Assembly (NCBI GenBank): GCA_030063045.1
Contig: JAQSEB010000003.1
Location: 1 to 64,000, forward strand
Source: Pratylenchus scribneri
Taxonomy: Eukaryota; Nematoda; Chromadorea; Rhabditida; Pratylenchidae
Reading direction: 5' to 3'
Length of the DNA: 64,000 nucleotides
Below are positions 22,990 to 36,100 of the stretch, piece by piece. A program made the position numbers and the translations under genes. The notes under the pieces are model-generated. The model was not told the DNA's origin. It saw only the letters and a program-made list of their open reading frames with translations, and searched no databases. Each line of letters opens with the position of its first letter. Position 1 is the first letter of the stretch.

Positions 22990-25090
22990 CAAAAATAGTT
23001 TAAAATATTCATTGAATACAAAAAAAATTTCATCCATTTTTGTTCTTTGCTGAATTTCCCTCCGGCAAATTCAATTTAATTTAACAAATTTGTATATTTT
23101 TACCAAATTGATTTTTTTTTGACTTATTTTAATATTTGAAAGGGCCAAAAATTCCAAGAAAAATTATCTACCTTACCCCAACTTTTTCCATCCTGTTTTT
23201 TCTCATTTTTTGGGTGAATTTATATGGTGAAATTAACCGTCATATTAATTTATAATTTACATAATATATGCGAAATTAATGGTCTCAAATTGCGCTCAAA
23301 TTTTAAGCCATTAATAATGGCTAAAAGGTTTCCGATTCCTACCCTTTATTCTGTATTCATTTATATGCCAATGGCAACATATTTTTAAGTTTAAATTTAA
23401 ATTTTAATCAAATTTTTAAATTGAATTCTAATCAACTTTCGGCAATTCCCGATTGGTCTTTTTAGACCCTAAATTTTTTACAACTAAAAATTTAATTTTT
23501 TATATGTTGATTTCTTCATATGGCAATTCCGAATATTCTTTTCGGCCCTATTCATATCAGAGTCAACAAATTTAATCCAAATTATGATTGTGTGGAATTC
23601 ATTAATTGGCCTTAAATTTTTATTGGCAATTCCCAAATTTAATCGGCTAATTTCTTCTTCTTACCGTAAGAATCAACCAACTTTTTTGTGAATTTTATTC
23701 CTATTTTTATCCAATTTAGAAAATGCATTTAAATTTTGATTTAAAATCATTCACCTCCAAAATCCATTTTAAATAATCCTCCTCAAAAATTCGCACAAAG
23801 AATTCTGCTGCGCCCCTTGCCCCTTGCTTCCGCCAAATTTTGCGTCTTTCAAAATTATTCCTTTATTTCCCTTCCGATTTCCATCAAAAAATTTCATCGG
23901 CTTACCCCCGAAAAAATCATCCACAAAATCCTCTTTTATTATTTCTTTGTCCCCGAAATTCGCCTCATCAAACTTCTCACCCCCAAAATTCACCCTTTGT
24001 GAAATTTCCTTTGAAATGTACCCTTTTGCCTAAAATTTTGCCTCCACTTCCTTGACAGTCGCGCGGCCCCCACCTTCCGAATATCCCTTGAGCCTTTTTG
24101 AATGGGCAAAAGGGAGGAAGGAAGGAGGAAGGAAGGGGGAATAATGGGTAAGGGAAGGGGGCCGGAGGGGTGAATGGGATTTGGCGATTCAAAAAGGCCT
24201 TTTCGGGGGCCACATTCACCATTCTCCTTTGTCCCTCCAAACAAATCCCCTCTCCTCCAGCCCCCCCCCCTTCCCCTTTAGCCCCCTTCCTTCCTTGCCC
24301 AATTCCCTCCTTCCCTCCCCTTTATTCTTCCTCCTTTATCCTTTGTTCCATTTCCCCCTTCCCCTCCCCTCCTTCTTCCCCTCAATCCATTCATTCTTCA
24401 GCCTCCTTTCCCCTCTTTTGTCCTTTGTCCCTTCCCTTATTCCTTTTGTTATGTTTGGTGCAAAAATGGTCAAAAGCCATCAAAACGGCTGGCTGCCCCC
24501 TTCGCCCATGGCTTTTGTCCCAAATTTACTTATGCATTTTTGGGGGCTGTTGGCCAATTGACCAAATTATTATTATTATTCCTGAAAGATTTCCTTCCAA
24601 AACACTTGACCCCCCCCCCTTCTTTTTCTTCTACGACTCCTTTTTTATTTAAATTTGTATATGAAAAGCAATTCTATAATAAATGGCGATGGTCACTGAC
24701 TTTTGAATATTAAATTTAATCTTTAATAGGGTTTAAATTTAAACTATTCCCGGAAAAGAATTCTTTACAGACTCATTTTCAAGGACTGACTTAGTTAGTT
24801 AGAATTTTAAAAAATTTAAATAGGTATTTCCTGCCTAATAAATATGCATTTTTTCAAGAAAAGGACTTAATCGATTTAACAATTAAAATTTGATTATTCT
24901 CATCTCATCCTTTCTACTTTGTTAAGAAGATATTATGTATATATATGATGCCAAAATAAGAAAATTTAATTAAGCCACCTCTATTTGATCAACCCAAAAT
25001 CGAAAATCTTAGGACATTAATTTTGCAAAAAAAAATCTTTTGGAAACAAAATTTTACTAAAAAATTGCCTTTGAATTAACCGTGTTAATA
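22990..25090. other. Intergenic, with low-complexity purine/pyrimidine-biased frames
   Basis: On the minus strand, 23769-23993 encodes 74 residues rich in G, K, F and D. On the plus strand, 24170-24652 is P/S rich with runs of CCTTCC. Both follow from strongly skewed strands, and neither has a family signature. An exon at 23769-23993 cannot be excluded, but no donor or acceptor pairing supports one. Confidence 0.4.
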
Positions 25091-25098
25091 TCCAATAT

Positions 25099-25665
25099 TC
25101 ATCCCAGCGTTTTCCCATACAAAATAATTTTATGTGCCAGCTTCAAAAGGCGCAACTTTTTTTGCCGCCTTTGTTCCTCTACCCACAACCCAACAAAATC
25201 AGTGCCAACTTTGTGTATTTTCTCGTCAACCAAAATCTCCATAAATTTGAATTCCTTTTTCAACCATTCTTTTGTGGCGCCGCTAAGTCCCCGCGCAGCC
25301 TGCCCTCATCGGCGCGGGTAATGGTCTGGGAATTGTGCCAATGGCCCCTCCACCAATTGCTCCTTACAATCATCAAATCCTCCTCAGTTTCGTATGAAAT
25401 GTTCCCCTGGAATCTTCTCTCTTTGAATTGGATAAATCCATCGAATCCGCGCACAAAAGCCAAAAAGAAGTCAATTCCACATTTTCCCATGGACCCTTCT
25501 TCCCTACCACACTCACCGGTATTCAAAATCGGCCCCCGCAAACAAATCCCTAAATTCACCATTTTCTTTCAAACGGTTCCCTTTCTCCATGTCCCAACTC
25601 CTAAGTCCGTATCCGTACCCAAAACACACAATAACGGCAATTATCCCCCCTCTCATCCCAACCAT
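25099..25665 (-). CDS. Tentative small gene of unknown function
   Basis: I do not recognise this protein. The better supported part is a junction on the minus strand. A frame open through 25562-25368 ends in SYETEEDLMI at the donor GTAAGG. A 69-bp intron follows, and an exon 25299-25099 (67 codons with stop) starts in the same phase at AARGLSGATKEW and ends in YGKTLG. That last exon is rich in K and E and looks protein-like. The start is uncertain. One option is ATG at 25562 (131 aa in total). The other is an upstream exon 25665-25517 starting MVGMRGGIIAVIVCFGYG, a possible signal segment, which ends at a good GTGAGT donor but lacks a clean acceptor. The opposite strand is also open (25132-25830) but P/S rich. 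Without homology this could still be chance. Confidence 0.35.
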
Positions 25666-25669
25666 TTCC

Positions 25670-28600
25670 TCCTTGACGATTTAGAATTTATCCCACCTTT
25701 TTCCCATCAATCCCCCCAAAATTTGCCCTCATTTTTCCCCTCTAGGACTACCGATTTGGGTCCTCACCTCCAACTTTCAATGAGAATGAATGAATGGATG
25801 CCAAAAGTTGGATTAACATCCCAAGTTTGAATTGTTTTTGAACTTTGAATTTGAAGAAATGAAATCCGTTAGGAATTCAATTCCAGCATTTTCGAACCTC
25901 AATTCCCAATAAATTTCGGGGTCAATCAAAAATCCCAGCGCATCCGAAATCACAACACTCAAAATTCCAAGGGAAAAAATTTAGGCTATGTTTAGGTTTT
26001 AAGTGATTGGAAGAAAGTTCATATTAGGCTGAGTTTAAGTAAGGTTTGTTTAACGGTTTTCCATCTTGTGATTTTGGGTGTATTTGGGGTGAATTCCAAA
26101 AATTTCCTTTTATTATTTTAATCATTCTAAATTTTCGACCCAGTTTTAATATTAAGTCAAAGCCCATTATTTTTTACAGTAAAATAATCTAGAAAAAAAT
26201 TTAATCGGAAAATTGATGGCACTCGAGGCAATGAAGTTAACATTTTTGATATATAACTTTTAACACTTTTTATCTGATCCAAACAAAAAATGAAATTGTT
26301 TATGTGATTAAAAAAAATTTATTTGAATGCTATTCAGCGCGTTTTGCAGCTGAAATTTTAATTTTAAATCCATTTCCCTCTGAATTTGCGCAATGAATTA
26401 AAATGTCAATGTCCACAACAAGTTCCCAATAAATTTTCAAATCGACATTGACATTGAGTTGACACTCTGTGTGTGGCCAATGACCGGTCATCAATCCATT
26501 CATTCATTCCCATTATCCCACTGTTCCATTCAATGTCCATCCCATTCATTTCATTCATTTTAATTGCCGTCCATTTTGAACACAAAAGTAGCAGTAGCCT
26601 TTCCCTATACATAAATCTTCCTTTACGCCGCTCTTTTGTCCTCCTCAATTTCTTTGTTGTTCTTCGTTCTTCCCCCCTTTGTTTGGCACCAAAATCAAAA
26701 CCAAATGGGCGCTCAAAAATGAAAATGAATGAATGAATTGGGCTAATTTCTTTATTTTTAGATTTGAAAATTTTGCTTTTGTGGGGGAATTCGCCTGTAA
26801 ATTTGAAATGACCACTGAAAAATGAAATTATTTGTTTCAAAAATGTGGTCAAATTCTCTAATCTAAGTCCCATGTATTCTAAAAAAGATTAATTTACGGC
26901 TAAATTTTACTTTTAAAATTTTGAGACTCGAAGAACATTTTCGTATATATTTTGCACCAAATTTATTTTTTATATGCTTCCTAATTTAAAATGGGCGTTG
27001 GGCATCGGTGAATATGGTGTTTAAATTTTGCCTGGATTCATTCGATTTTTTTTCTTGATTTTAAATTCTCCAAAGCGACATAATATTCAAAAGCTGTCTC
27101 AATTTTAAATTTGGCCACAATATTCAATCCACAAATCATTCTAGGCTTCAGCCCTTATTTATAGTGGATAAAAGAATATATTCAAAAACTTGATCCAAAA
27201 TTTTTGCCTAAATTCCATTTGGATTGACACGAAATCTATGAAAAAAAATTCCAAACTTTTTTTAAATGCCTAAATTGGCATTTTTCCACGTGAATTCCCC
27301 CTACTTTTTTTATTATTCACCTCCTAGCTCGCACTCATTTTGTGGCAAAATTGTCAGAACAATGAATTAATCCCAATTCCATTTTAAATGTGCCTCAAAT
27401 TGGCATTTTTCCACGTGAATTTCCTCTTCCCTATTATTTACCTCCCACTCATCCATCCATTTCCATTTCTATTCATTTAATCTTTATCCCATACCAAAAA
27501 TGTCCCCATATAAAAAGGCATGTTCTTCCAAACTATTTTTGAAATGGCCATAAAAAGTTGGCCATAAAAATGGTCACAGCTCGCTCCCATTGACCTCTCA
27601 ACTCGCGCATTTATTTGTTTTTGTAATATTTTGATGCCAAATTTTGGGTTTAATTAATTTGCTTAAAATTATTTGCAACTTTTTCCTTTTCACTGAACAT
27701 TTTTGCACAACTAAATATTTAATATATTTAATTTAAAATTTAATTTTTGTTGAAAATTCAGGCGGTACTTATCGGTTACCCGGATCCAGATTTTTTCCCC
27801 ATAAAATTTACCTAAGTTACCCCCGAAATTGGTGAACCCTAAAATCACCTAAAATCATGTTTTTTTCGTCCTTTTATACAATTAAATATAAATATTATTT
27901 GAATTAAAAAATAATCTATTTTAAATCATTTGCTTTTGCAATGTTTTGATGCTAATTTAGGCTTAATTTGGTTTTAAGTTTTAATTTCTAAAAAAATTTC
28001 ACTTTTTCATTGGATTTTTTCGCACGACTAATAAATTTATTAAAATTTAATTTTTTAGTGAAAATTTATGCCAACTTTTTTGAAGAAATAATCATCAATT
28101 TTTTATTTTAAATTCATGAAAAAATATTTAAAAAATACAAATATATAAAATTAACTTTTAATTAATCAATCTTATTTGCAAAATTTCACCGAATTTTATC
28201 CACCAAAATATATAATCTCTTTTCCAAAAAAATGAGAAAAAAATTTTAGTAACTTTTTTCACCTTTATTTTCAAATTTTTCCAACTTTTCTCCATTATTT
28301 TCACATTCCAAATAATTTTACCCAATCGCTTGCATTTTCCACGTGAATTTCTTCCATTTTCCCAAAAATATTTTTGTAACTTCCATTTACCCCTTTTTAA
28401 AGACAATTTTTGTGAAGAATGATCAAAAATGGTACAAAATTTTGTGTCCCAAATTTTCATAATTTTGCTCCCATTGACCCCCTCCCCCCCCCCCCCCCCC
28501 ACCTTTGTTTATTAATGCCAATATGCCAATTTGCTGGCCGCCTTAAAATAATGTGAATGATCTTTTTGCACCCACTTTCTTCCATTAATAATTCCCTTTT

Positions 28601-31600
28601 ATTCTATTCATTAATTTCCACACTTTTTAATAATTTGCTGTTTCCCCATTTTTGCACCTGCCAGTAGAAAATCATACAATTTTGCATAAATCAACCACAA
28701 AATATTATTTTATACTTTTGCGGCAAAAATTATTATACATTTTTCTGCCTTTTGTTTCCTTCCATTTTTCCAATTTACCAGCCTAAAATATATTGCGGGC
28801 GAAAGTTAAAATACAAAAAAAAGTGTGCCCGAACATTTTTCATTTGCATATTTTTGTAACCAGAATAATGGCCAAAGGAAGGGTTCAGAAAAGTCCATTG
28901 ACCAAATTCACACACGAATAATTCACTCCACCCACACTTTTTGTATAATTTTCCTATAAAAGGCTTGGCTAATTTGGGTTTTCTTTTATATTTTTAGTTA
29001 AGTTTCCGCATTTATTTCCTTAAATATAAATATATGAATTTAATTTTTACCCATAAAATTATTTTATTTACGCAAAATGCTGCCATAAAATTTGGCCAAA
29101 AGGTATTTAAAACAAATTTTAGTATTGCTAATAAGGCTAAAATTAGTCAACAATAACTTTTAAATTAATAAGAAGAATGTTTTGTTCCTTAAAAATTTTT
29201 TGACTAAGAAATTTATAATATTAATATTTAGAATTTACCAAACATTTTTCTATAAGGAAAATCGTCATTTTTAAGGCTCAAAATATAGTCATAAGAAAAT
29301 TTTAATACTACTAATGAGGCTAAATAACAATAAATATTAAAATTTCTTTGTGAATTATTTCATTTTAAAGATTTATGGCCAAAAATGGAATAAAAATGTG
29401 ACTAGGCAAAATAATTAGAAATGCCAATTTTTATTTTTTGCCGGAAATTCCTCTCAAAATTGTATACAAATAATTTTCGAACAGAAAAATGAAAGAATGG
29501 TACTATTTTTTTATAATCCCTCCATCCGGCGCGGTCACTTTTCGCGCATAAACTCAAAGAAAAATGAATGAAAAAATGTGCGGCGCCACAATATTTTCCC
29601 ACAGAGCAATTTTGTGAGGTATGGGGGAGTCAAAAAAGATGATTTTGAGGAGAAAAATATGATTAAATGACTCAAATTGAGGGGAAAAGTTATGTTGGGG
29701 GCGAAAGGATGCGCAGCTGAGGGGCAAACGGAAATGAAAAACGCCGGGGGGGGGGGGGGGGGGGGGGAGGAGGAGGAGAAGACGAAAATTGGTTGTACAT
29801 TCAAATTTGCTTTCATAAATGTGCACCTTTGAAAAAAAAGGCATCCGCCGCCTCCTTTGCTTTCACCCAAATATGGGTTAATCCTCCACCAATTGCAGTG
29901 TCCCCTTTCCTCGCCCTCCCGCCGGCGAATGTTTGTGATGGCCATTAAAAAATGGTAAACTTTTTTTCCTCTGGGCAAGATTAATCCGTCCCACTAGTCC
30001 CTACTTTTTTGATCTTTGGGAGAGCAATTATTTTTGAATTTTTTGCAATTTTATAATAATTTTTGAATGAGACGAAACAAATTATTTGGTGTTTTTTGAT
30101 GCATTTTTGGTAAAAAAAAATTTTTAAAGAATTAAATATATCGAAAAAAATCATTAGAAATTTTCTATGCAAAACCAAACTTTCATTCCCTAAATTCTAA
30201 TTTCTAATACATCATTTGATGAATAAATAAGAATTATTATAGCTAATGCTGGGAAATTGAGGTTATAAAAGATAAGGAAATTTTTAGCGAATTTTCAAAA
30301 TACGGCCACATATGGTCAAATTCTATGATTTTTAGATTCAGCCCCATCCAATTTGAGTTAAAATCTTCATTTCCGACGTCAATTTGCAATAATTTTTGTC
30401 ACCAAAATTCCATTATAAAATTTCCAATAAAGTGCATTTTGGCGATAAAAGTTTCTACAAATCCGCATTATACAAGGGAAGTGGGCGGGGTCTTTATAGC
30501 GAAAAAAGGCGTGGAAATAAGAATAAGGATATAACAATTACCTATCCCTTGTTGGTTGACTCCTCCCCCCTTTTTTGTTCGGCTATCCCATTCCAATCCA
30601 ATCCAATCGCCGAAAAGCATTCATTCTTCCTTACACAAAGCCGCCCTAAAATCTAAAAATAAGTCTCCTTCATTCATTCTTTCAAACAATTTTTCTAGTA
30701 AGATTTAAAAAAATTCAAATAAATTTGGTACCCGTAACCATTTTTCAATTTTTCTGAATAAATGTTTTAAATGTTTTTGCGCATAAATTCACGGAAAAAG
30801 TGCACATTATTAATTATTAATTAAACTTACAAGTTAGCTGAAAAATATTATTTAAAAAAATGAATGCGTGCTAGTTCATCCGAAACATTACAATTTCACA
30901 TTTATTGCCCTTATAATTTTGATAGCGTTTTTAAAAATCATAAAAATGATTGCCATCGCCCACTCCCTCTGTATTCACATGCATTTTGGCAATTCTCCCA
31001 ATTTTTGTGAATTGTCACAAAATATTTGCCAATTTTTTAATTAATTTCCCATTCCATCGCCTTCAACCAGCCGTCTTTCCCGCGCAACTACAATTTTTTG
31101 CATTGTTTTTATTTAAAAAAATTGTAAACCCAAAGTAAAGTGCATTGCAAATATTTTATGTTTCAAAGGAAGGCAAAATGAATTTCCCTCTTTTTTATTC
31201 GGCGCCCACTCATCATCTTCATCCGCCGCCCGCCCCCTTTCCATTCCACACTTACCGTAATCCCCTTTCTCTTTTTGTGCTTCCTTCTCCTTTATCCTTC
31301 TCCTCCCCCCCCCCCCCCCCCCAAAGCTCACAAAAGGCATCAATGGCCATTATAGAATACAAAATTGTGGCACTGCCATCTGCCAATTGCGTGCTTAGAA
31401 TCAAAAAATTTTTAGACAAATTTGTGCTCATAGTAGGCTGACACACCGTGACAATTTTCAATTTAATTCACGAATATTGCAATTTCCCGCCCCAATTTCG
31501 TCCTGCTTAAAAAAATGTTGCCATATTTTTTTGGCGGTGCCGCCGTCGCCTTTCCATTTTGTAATTGTCATTTTTTAAGCGAATGACTTGTGAGTAAACA

Positions 31601-31940
31601 TCAGTGTCAGTTTTGTGAAATAATTCCGTGACAAAATTACTAATTGGCAAAAAAATAATGATATGCCAAGCACTGTACCCATTTTTTGTGATTTTTTATC
31701 GGTGAGCAAAGCAGTCAATTAGACAATAAATACAGAATATTTTTTCTGATTAATTTTATTTCCAAAAATATTCTGGTTTTGTTCTGATTTTTTTCAGAAT
31801 TTTCTGATTTCTATTTCTGGTAGATTCTGAAACTCATTCAAGAATTCAAGAAAATTTTTTTTAGATTTTGTTCTGTTTTTCATTAAGGACAAATTACATC
31901 CGGAGAAGGTTCTGATTTCGATTCCTGGAAAAATTTTGAT
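25670..31940. other. AT-rich intergenic DNA, no supported gene
   Basis: Frames of 114-155 codons at 26406-26873, 28158-28502 and 29535-29978 (all minus) are of low complexity or run through homopolymers and show no domain. A direct repeat with GGCATTTTTCCACGTGAATT occurs near 27280 and 27400. Long C, G and C homopolymers lie at 28484, 29746 and 31305. From 31740 the sequence gradually turns into TTCTGATTTT words, the decayed edge of the next satellite. Confidence 0.5.
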
Positions 31941-31951
31941 TTTGTTTCTTT

Positions 31952-33103
31952 AAAATTGTTCTGATTTTCATTCCGGAAAGAATTGTTCTGTTCTGATTTT
32001 CATTCCGGAAAGAATTGTTCTGTTCTGATTTTCATTCCGGAAACAATTCTGATTTTCATTCCGGAAAGAATTCTGATTTTCGTTCCGGAAAGAATTCTGA
32101 TTTTCATTCCGGAAAGAATTCTGATTTTCATTCCGGAAAGAATTGTTCTGATTTTCATTCCGGAAAGAATTGTTCTGATTTTCATTCCGGAAAGAATTGT
32201 TCTGATTTTCATTCCGGAATGAATTGTTCTGATTTTCATTCCGGAAACAATTCTGATTTTCATTCCGGAAACAATTCTGATTTTCATTCCGGAAACAATT
32301 CTGATTTTCATTCCGGAAACAATTCTGATTTTCATTCCGGAAAGATTTGTTCTGATTTTCATTCCGGAAACAATTCTGATTTTCATTCCGGAAAGAATTA
32401 TGATTTTCATTCCGGAAACAATTCTGATTTTCATTCCGGAAACAATTCTGATTTTCATTCCGGAAACAATTCTGATTTTCATTCCGGAAAGAATTATGAT
32501 TTTCATTCCGGAAACAATTCTGATTTTCATTCCGGAAACAATTCTGATTTTCATTCCGGAAAGATTTGTTCTGATTTTCATTCCGGAAACATTTCTGATT
32601 TACATTCCGGAAACAATTCTGATTTTCATTCCGGAAACAATTCTGATTTTCATTCCGGAAAGAATTCTGATTTTCATTCCGGAAAGATTTGTTCTGATTT
32701 TCATTCCGGAAAGATTTGTTCTGATTTTCATTCCGGAAAGAATTGTTCTGATTTTCATTCCGGAAAGATTTGTTCTGATTTTCATTCCGGAAAGATTTGT
32801 TCTGATTTTCATTCCGGAAAGAATTGTTCTGATTTTCATTCCGGAAAGATTTGTTCTGATTTTCATTCCGGAAAGATTTGTTCTGATTTTCATTCCGGAA
32901 AGAATTGTTCTGATTTTCATTCCGGAAAGATTTGTTCTGATTTTCATTCCGGAAGCAATTCTGATTTTCATTCCGGGAACAATTCTGATTTTCATTCCGG
33001 AAACAATTCTGATTTACATTCCGGAAACAATTCTGATTTTCATTCCGGAAACAATTCTGATTTTCATTCCGGAAAGAATTGTTCTGATTTTCATTCCGGA
33101 AAA
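31952..33103 (+). repeat. 24/27-bp satellite with TTCCGGAA core
   Basis: Units read CTGATTTTCATTCCGGAAA followed by CAATT (24 bp), or by GAATTGTT or GATTTGTT (27 bp). There are about 45 units, with rare point variants such as TTCGTTCC. Because both lengths are multiples of three and the unit lacks stops in several registers, long repetitive frames run through it on both strands (383 codons on plus, 193 on minus). I regard these as satellite artefacts and not genes. The same TTCTGATTTT and CATTCCGGAAA parts recur, inverted, in the array at 51215. Confidence 0.93.
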
Positions 33104-36100
33104 TTATTATTATTATTTTCTAATTTATTTCCATTTCTGTCTGAACATCTAATTTCAAACAATTAAAAGGAATTAGCACAAAATGAAACCATTCCATTTA
33201 ATTTTATCTTTAATGCAGAGTTTAAAGATCGTTGGATTAAATTTAAAATCATTTCAATCGCCTTTTCTCTCAGCTCCTCCATTCATTCATTCAATTCCAT
33301 TGTTCATTCACATCAATTGGAATGTACTTATTTGAAAAAGTCAACCAAAAACCCGACATTCTCCTTCCTTCCTCCCAGGGATTACACCATTTTTATGACC
33401 TGCCTTCCTGTCCATGTCCACTTTTTTCATTTATCAGTTTGCTTTTTCAAATGCAATTCTTCCCAATCAAAACCAATTAAATTGTGATGATTTCTTCTTG
33501 TTCTATTCTTTGTTGTCTCCATCCAAAGTTTTCTTAACCTTTTTGACTGGCCAATAAAAATATATTTTTATGGCCCATTGACAAATTCCTCAATCATTTT
33601 TGCCATTTTCAAATCACAAATCATACCAAAAATTTCGCCAATCCAATATATTGGGGGGATGGGCCACTCCCATTCTTTTTCTTTCCAATTTTGCCCATTT
33701 TGAATGGGTCGTAAAATTTAAGAAAATTTTCCTTTTCATCGAGACAATCCTTGATGAAAGCTTAGGATAACATTTTCCTATGCGCCAACCGCCATAAAAA
33801 ATAAGAAGACAAATAAATTTGTCCCATTTTTATATAATTTTTATTGTCTTTTTGGTACCCATTCATTTCCTTTAAATTTTCATGTGCTTCTTCTGCACAC
33901 AATTCGCCCAATTTACTTTCCAACAATTTGTCTCCCTTCATATTCCCCAATTATTTTATGCCCATAAAATTTATTTAAAATAAGGCAATTTTTAAACCAA
34001 TCTAAAAGACACTTTTCCCTGACTGCTGATGAGAGAATAAATAGAAAGAAAAGGGGGGACAAAATGAACAAAATTTTGATGGGAAATAAATGAATGCACA
34101 GACACATTTTATGAACCAAAAATTATTTTATTATTTTCAAATGGAAAATAATTAGCAGCCTTCTTATTGGTAAATTTTTCGGGAAGAGATGGGTTTAAAT
34201 AATTTTTAAAATTAGAAAGAATGGTCCATTCCGTCCACAAAGAGTACTTTATGAACATACAATTATTTATTTAAAAAAGCACTTTTTAAACCAAATTTAC
34301 AAGGAAAGATTGGGAAGAGGACACTTCGCTGAATAAATAATGAGAAAATGTAGGAGAAAATAAACAAATTTTTGAGTGAAAATAAATGAATGCGCGAGCA
34401 CATTTTATGATTAAAAAATCATTTTATTAAATATTAATGGAAAATAATTAATTAGCCTTCTCAAATTGCTAAATTTTTGGGAAAATAATGGTTTAAATTT
34501 TAATAATAAAAATTTGTAAAATTAAAATGGGCCGCCGTCCATAAAATAGGAAAGAAACAATGCGCGCTGTCCTACCCTTTCTTTGTTTCCGGCCCTTTTC
34601 CCACCCCCCCCCCCCCTCCTTCTCGATCATCGAGATTCTCGACCCAAAGGAGCATGGGGAGGAGGGAGGAATAATTTTTTTGCAAGCACTGATTGCTTTT
34701 TTGTAAAATTACGAATGTAAATTGTGCAAAAGACAAAAAAGAGGGAAGCAAAGCGATTGAATGGGAAGAGAATTAAACAAACAAAAATTTTGCCCAAATT
34801 TTGCCGACAATGTGAATGTTCACATTTTAAACGTCGCCCAAAAACATTGAAAAGGAATGGGTCCTCCTCAAAAATTTTTCTAAACAATTTGTTTTAGTGA
34901 AGCGGCAATTCCATTCAAAAGGCCATTCCAATGTTGCTCTTCCTCCTCTTTCCCATTTTTGTGCCTCTAACCACTTTTTGTGCCACGCATTATTCCATTT
35001 TGATGGGCTTAAACTCTTCTATGCCTTTGGATAAAGCCCAAAGATTGTTATTTTAATAATTTCTTATTTTTGTGCCCATAGATTTTTAGTTGGCCAAGTA
35101 GAAATGTAAAATTTTCTTCTCCTTTCCATAGAAAAATTTTATAAAAATTTGCTTGAAAAATGCATATCAAAATGAATGAGGACAAAATTTTTATTTTTTC
35201 CGACCTTGGATTAAGCCCATAGAATATCATTTTAATACATTCTTATCTCAATGCCCTTTTGGCTACATTTTTGAATGTCACTGAGCAGTGAAGCTTAAAA
35301 TTGTGCACTACTTTCAATGGAAAATTTGGTTGAAAATAATTGCATCAAAAAATGCATAATCCTTTCCATTTTGGAAATATTCTTAAGATTTTTAACAAAT
35401 TTAGAGGAAAAAATTTTTGAAAATTGCGCCAACGACTTGCTCTCCATTTATGCTAATTTTTCCGAGGCTTATTTTCCCCTCTTCCTCCGAAATATTTCAA
35501 AATTAAATTGCCCCAGAGAAAAGCCGACAAAGAATAATGGAAACATCCTTTTGAGAATGTATTTGTTTGAAATGAGTAATAAAATGTGGAAGAAACCACC
35601 AAAAATCATAAAATAAATGAGAAAATGTTGCGCGCGGGCACGAATGGTAGCAAGGCGGACAAATTTGGCTTCTAAATAGAGGCCGATCCTGCCTGGCTGG
35701 TGATCACCACTTCGCCGAATTGGTTTAGTTTGGCGGTTGCCCTTCGTTTGCCTTCGTGTCCTGGCTCATTGCGCCAGCACAAATAATCGCCCCAAATTGC
35801 CCCTTTTTCAATTGTGCGCGGGCCTTTGCAAAATTTAAGACAGAATACACATAAAAATGGACGATTTTGGGCAAAGAAAGGGGCCCTTGGGAAGGAGGGG
35901 CCATTTTTGGTGCCCATTCCATTTTTGCTTGTTTTTCTCTTTGCTTTGCGCATTTCTCATCAAAATTAGCCCCCGCTGAGTTTTTTTTTTCTTCCTTCCA
36001 AAAGTCATCCATCTCAAAAGTTTAATTGCCACCCTTAAATAAATGAGAGGCTGGAATTAGAGCGGTCATTCCTTTTTCCTCCCTTCACCCTTCCTCGCCA

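Noticed and set aside
24170..24652. Proline/serine-rich 160-aa protein
   Set aside because: The strand is a CCTTCC-rich pyrimidine tract, open in two overlapping frames, with no domain or splice support.
29535..29978. 147-codon minus-strand frame
   Set aside because: It includes a proline run encoded by the homopolymer at 29746-29767, and the sequence around it is low complexity.
32015..33166. A 383-codon open frame with SDFHSGKN repeats as a gene
   Set aside because: It is the conceptual translation of a tandem satellite whose unit length is a multiple of three; other frames and the opposite strand are equally open.
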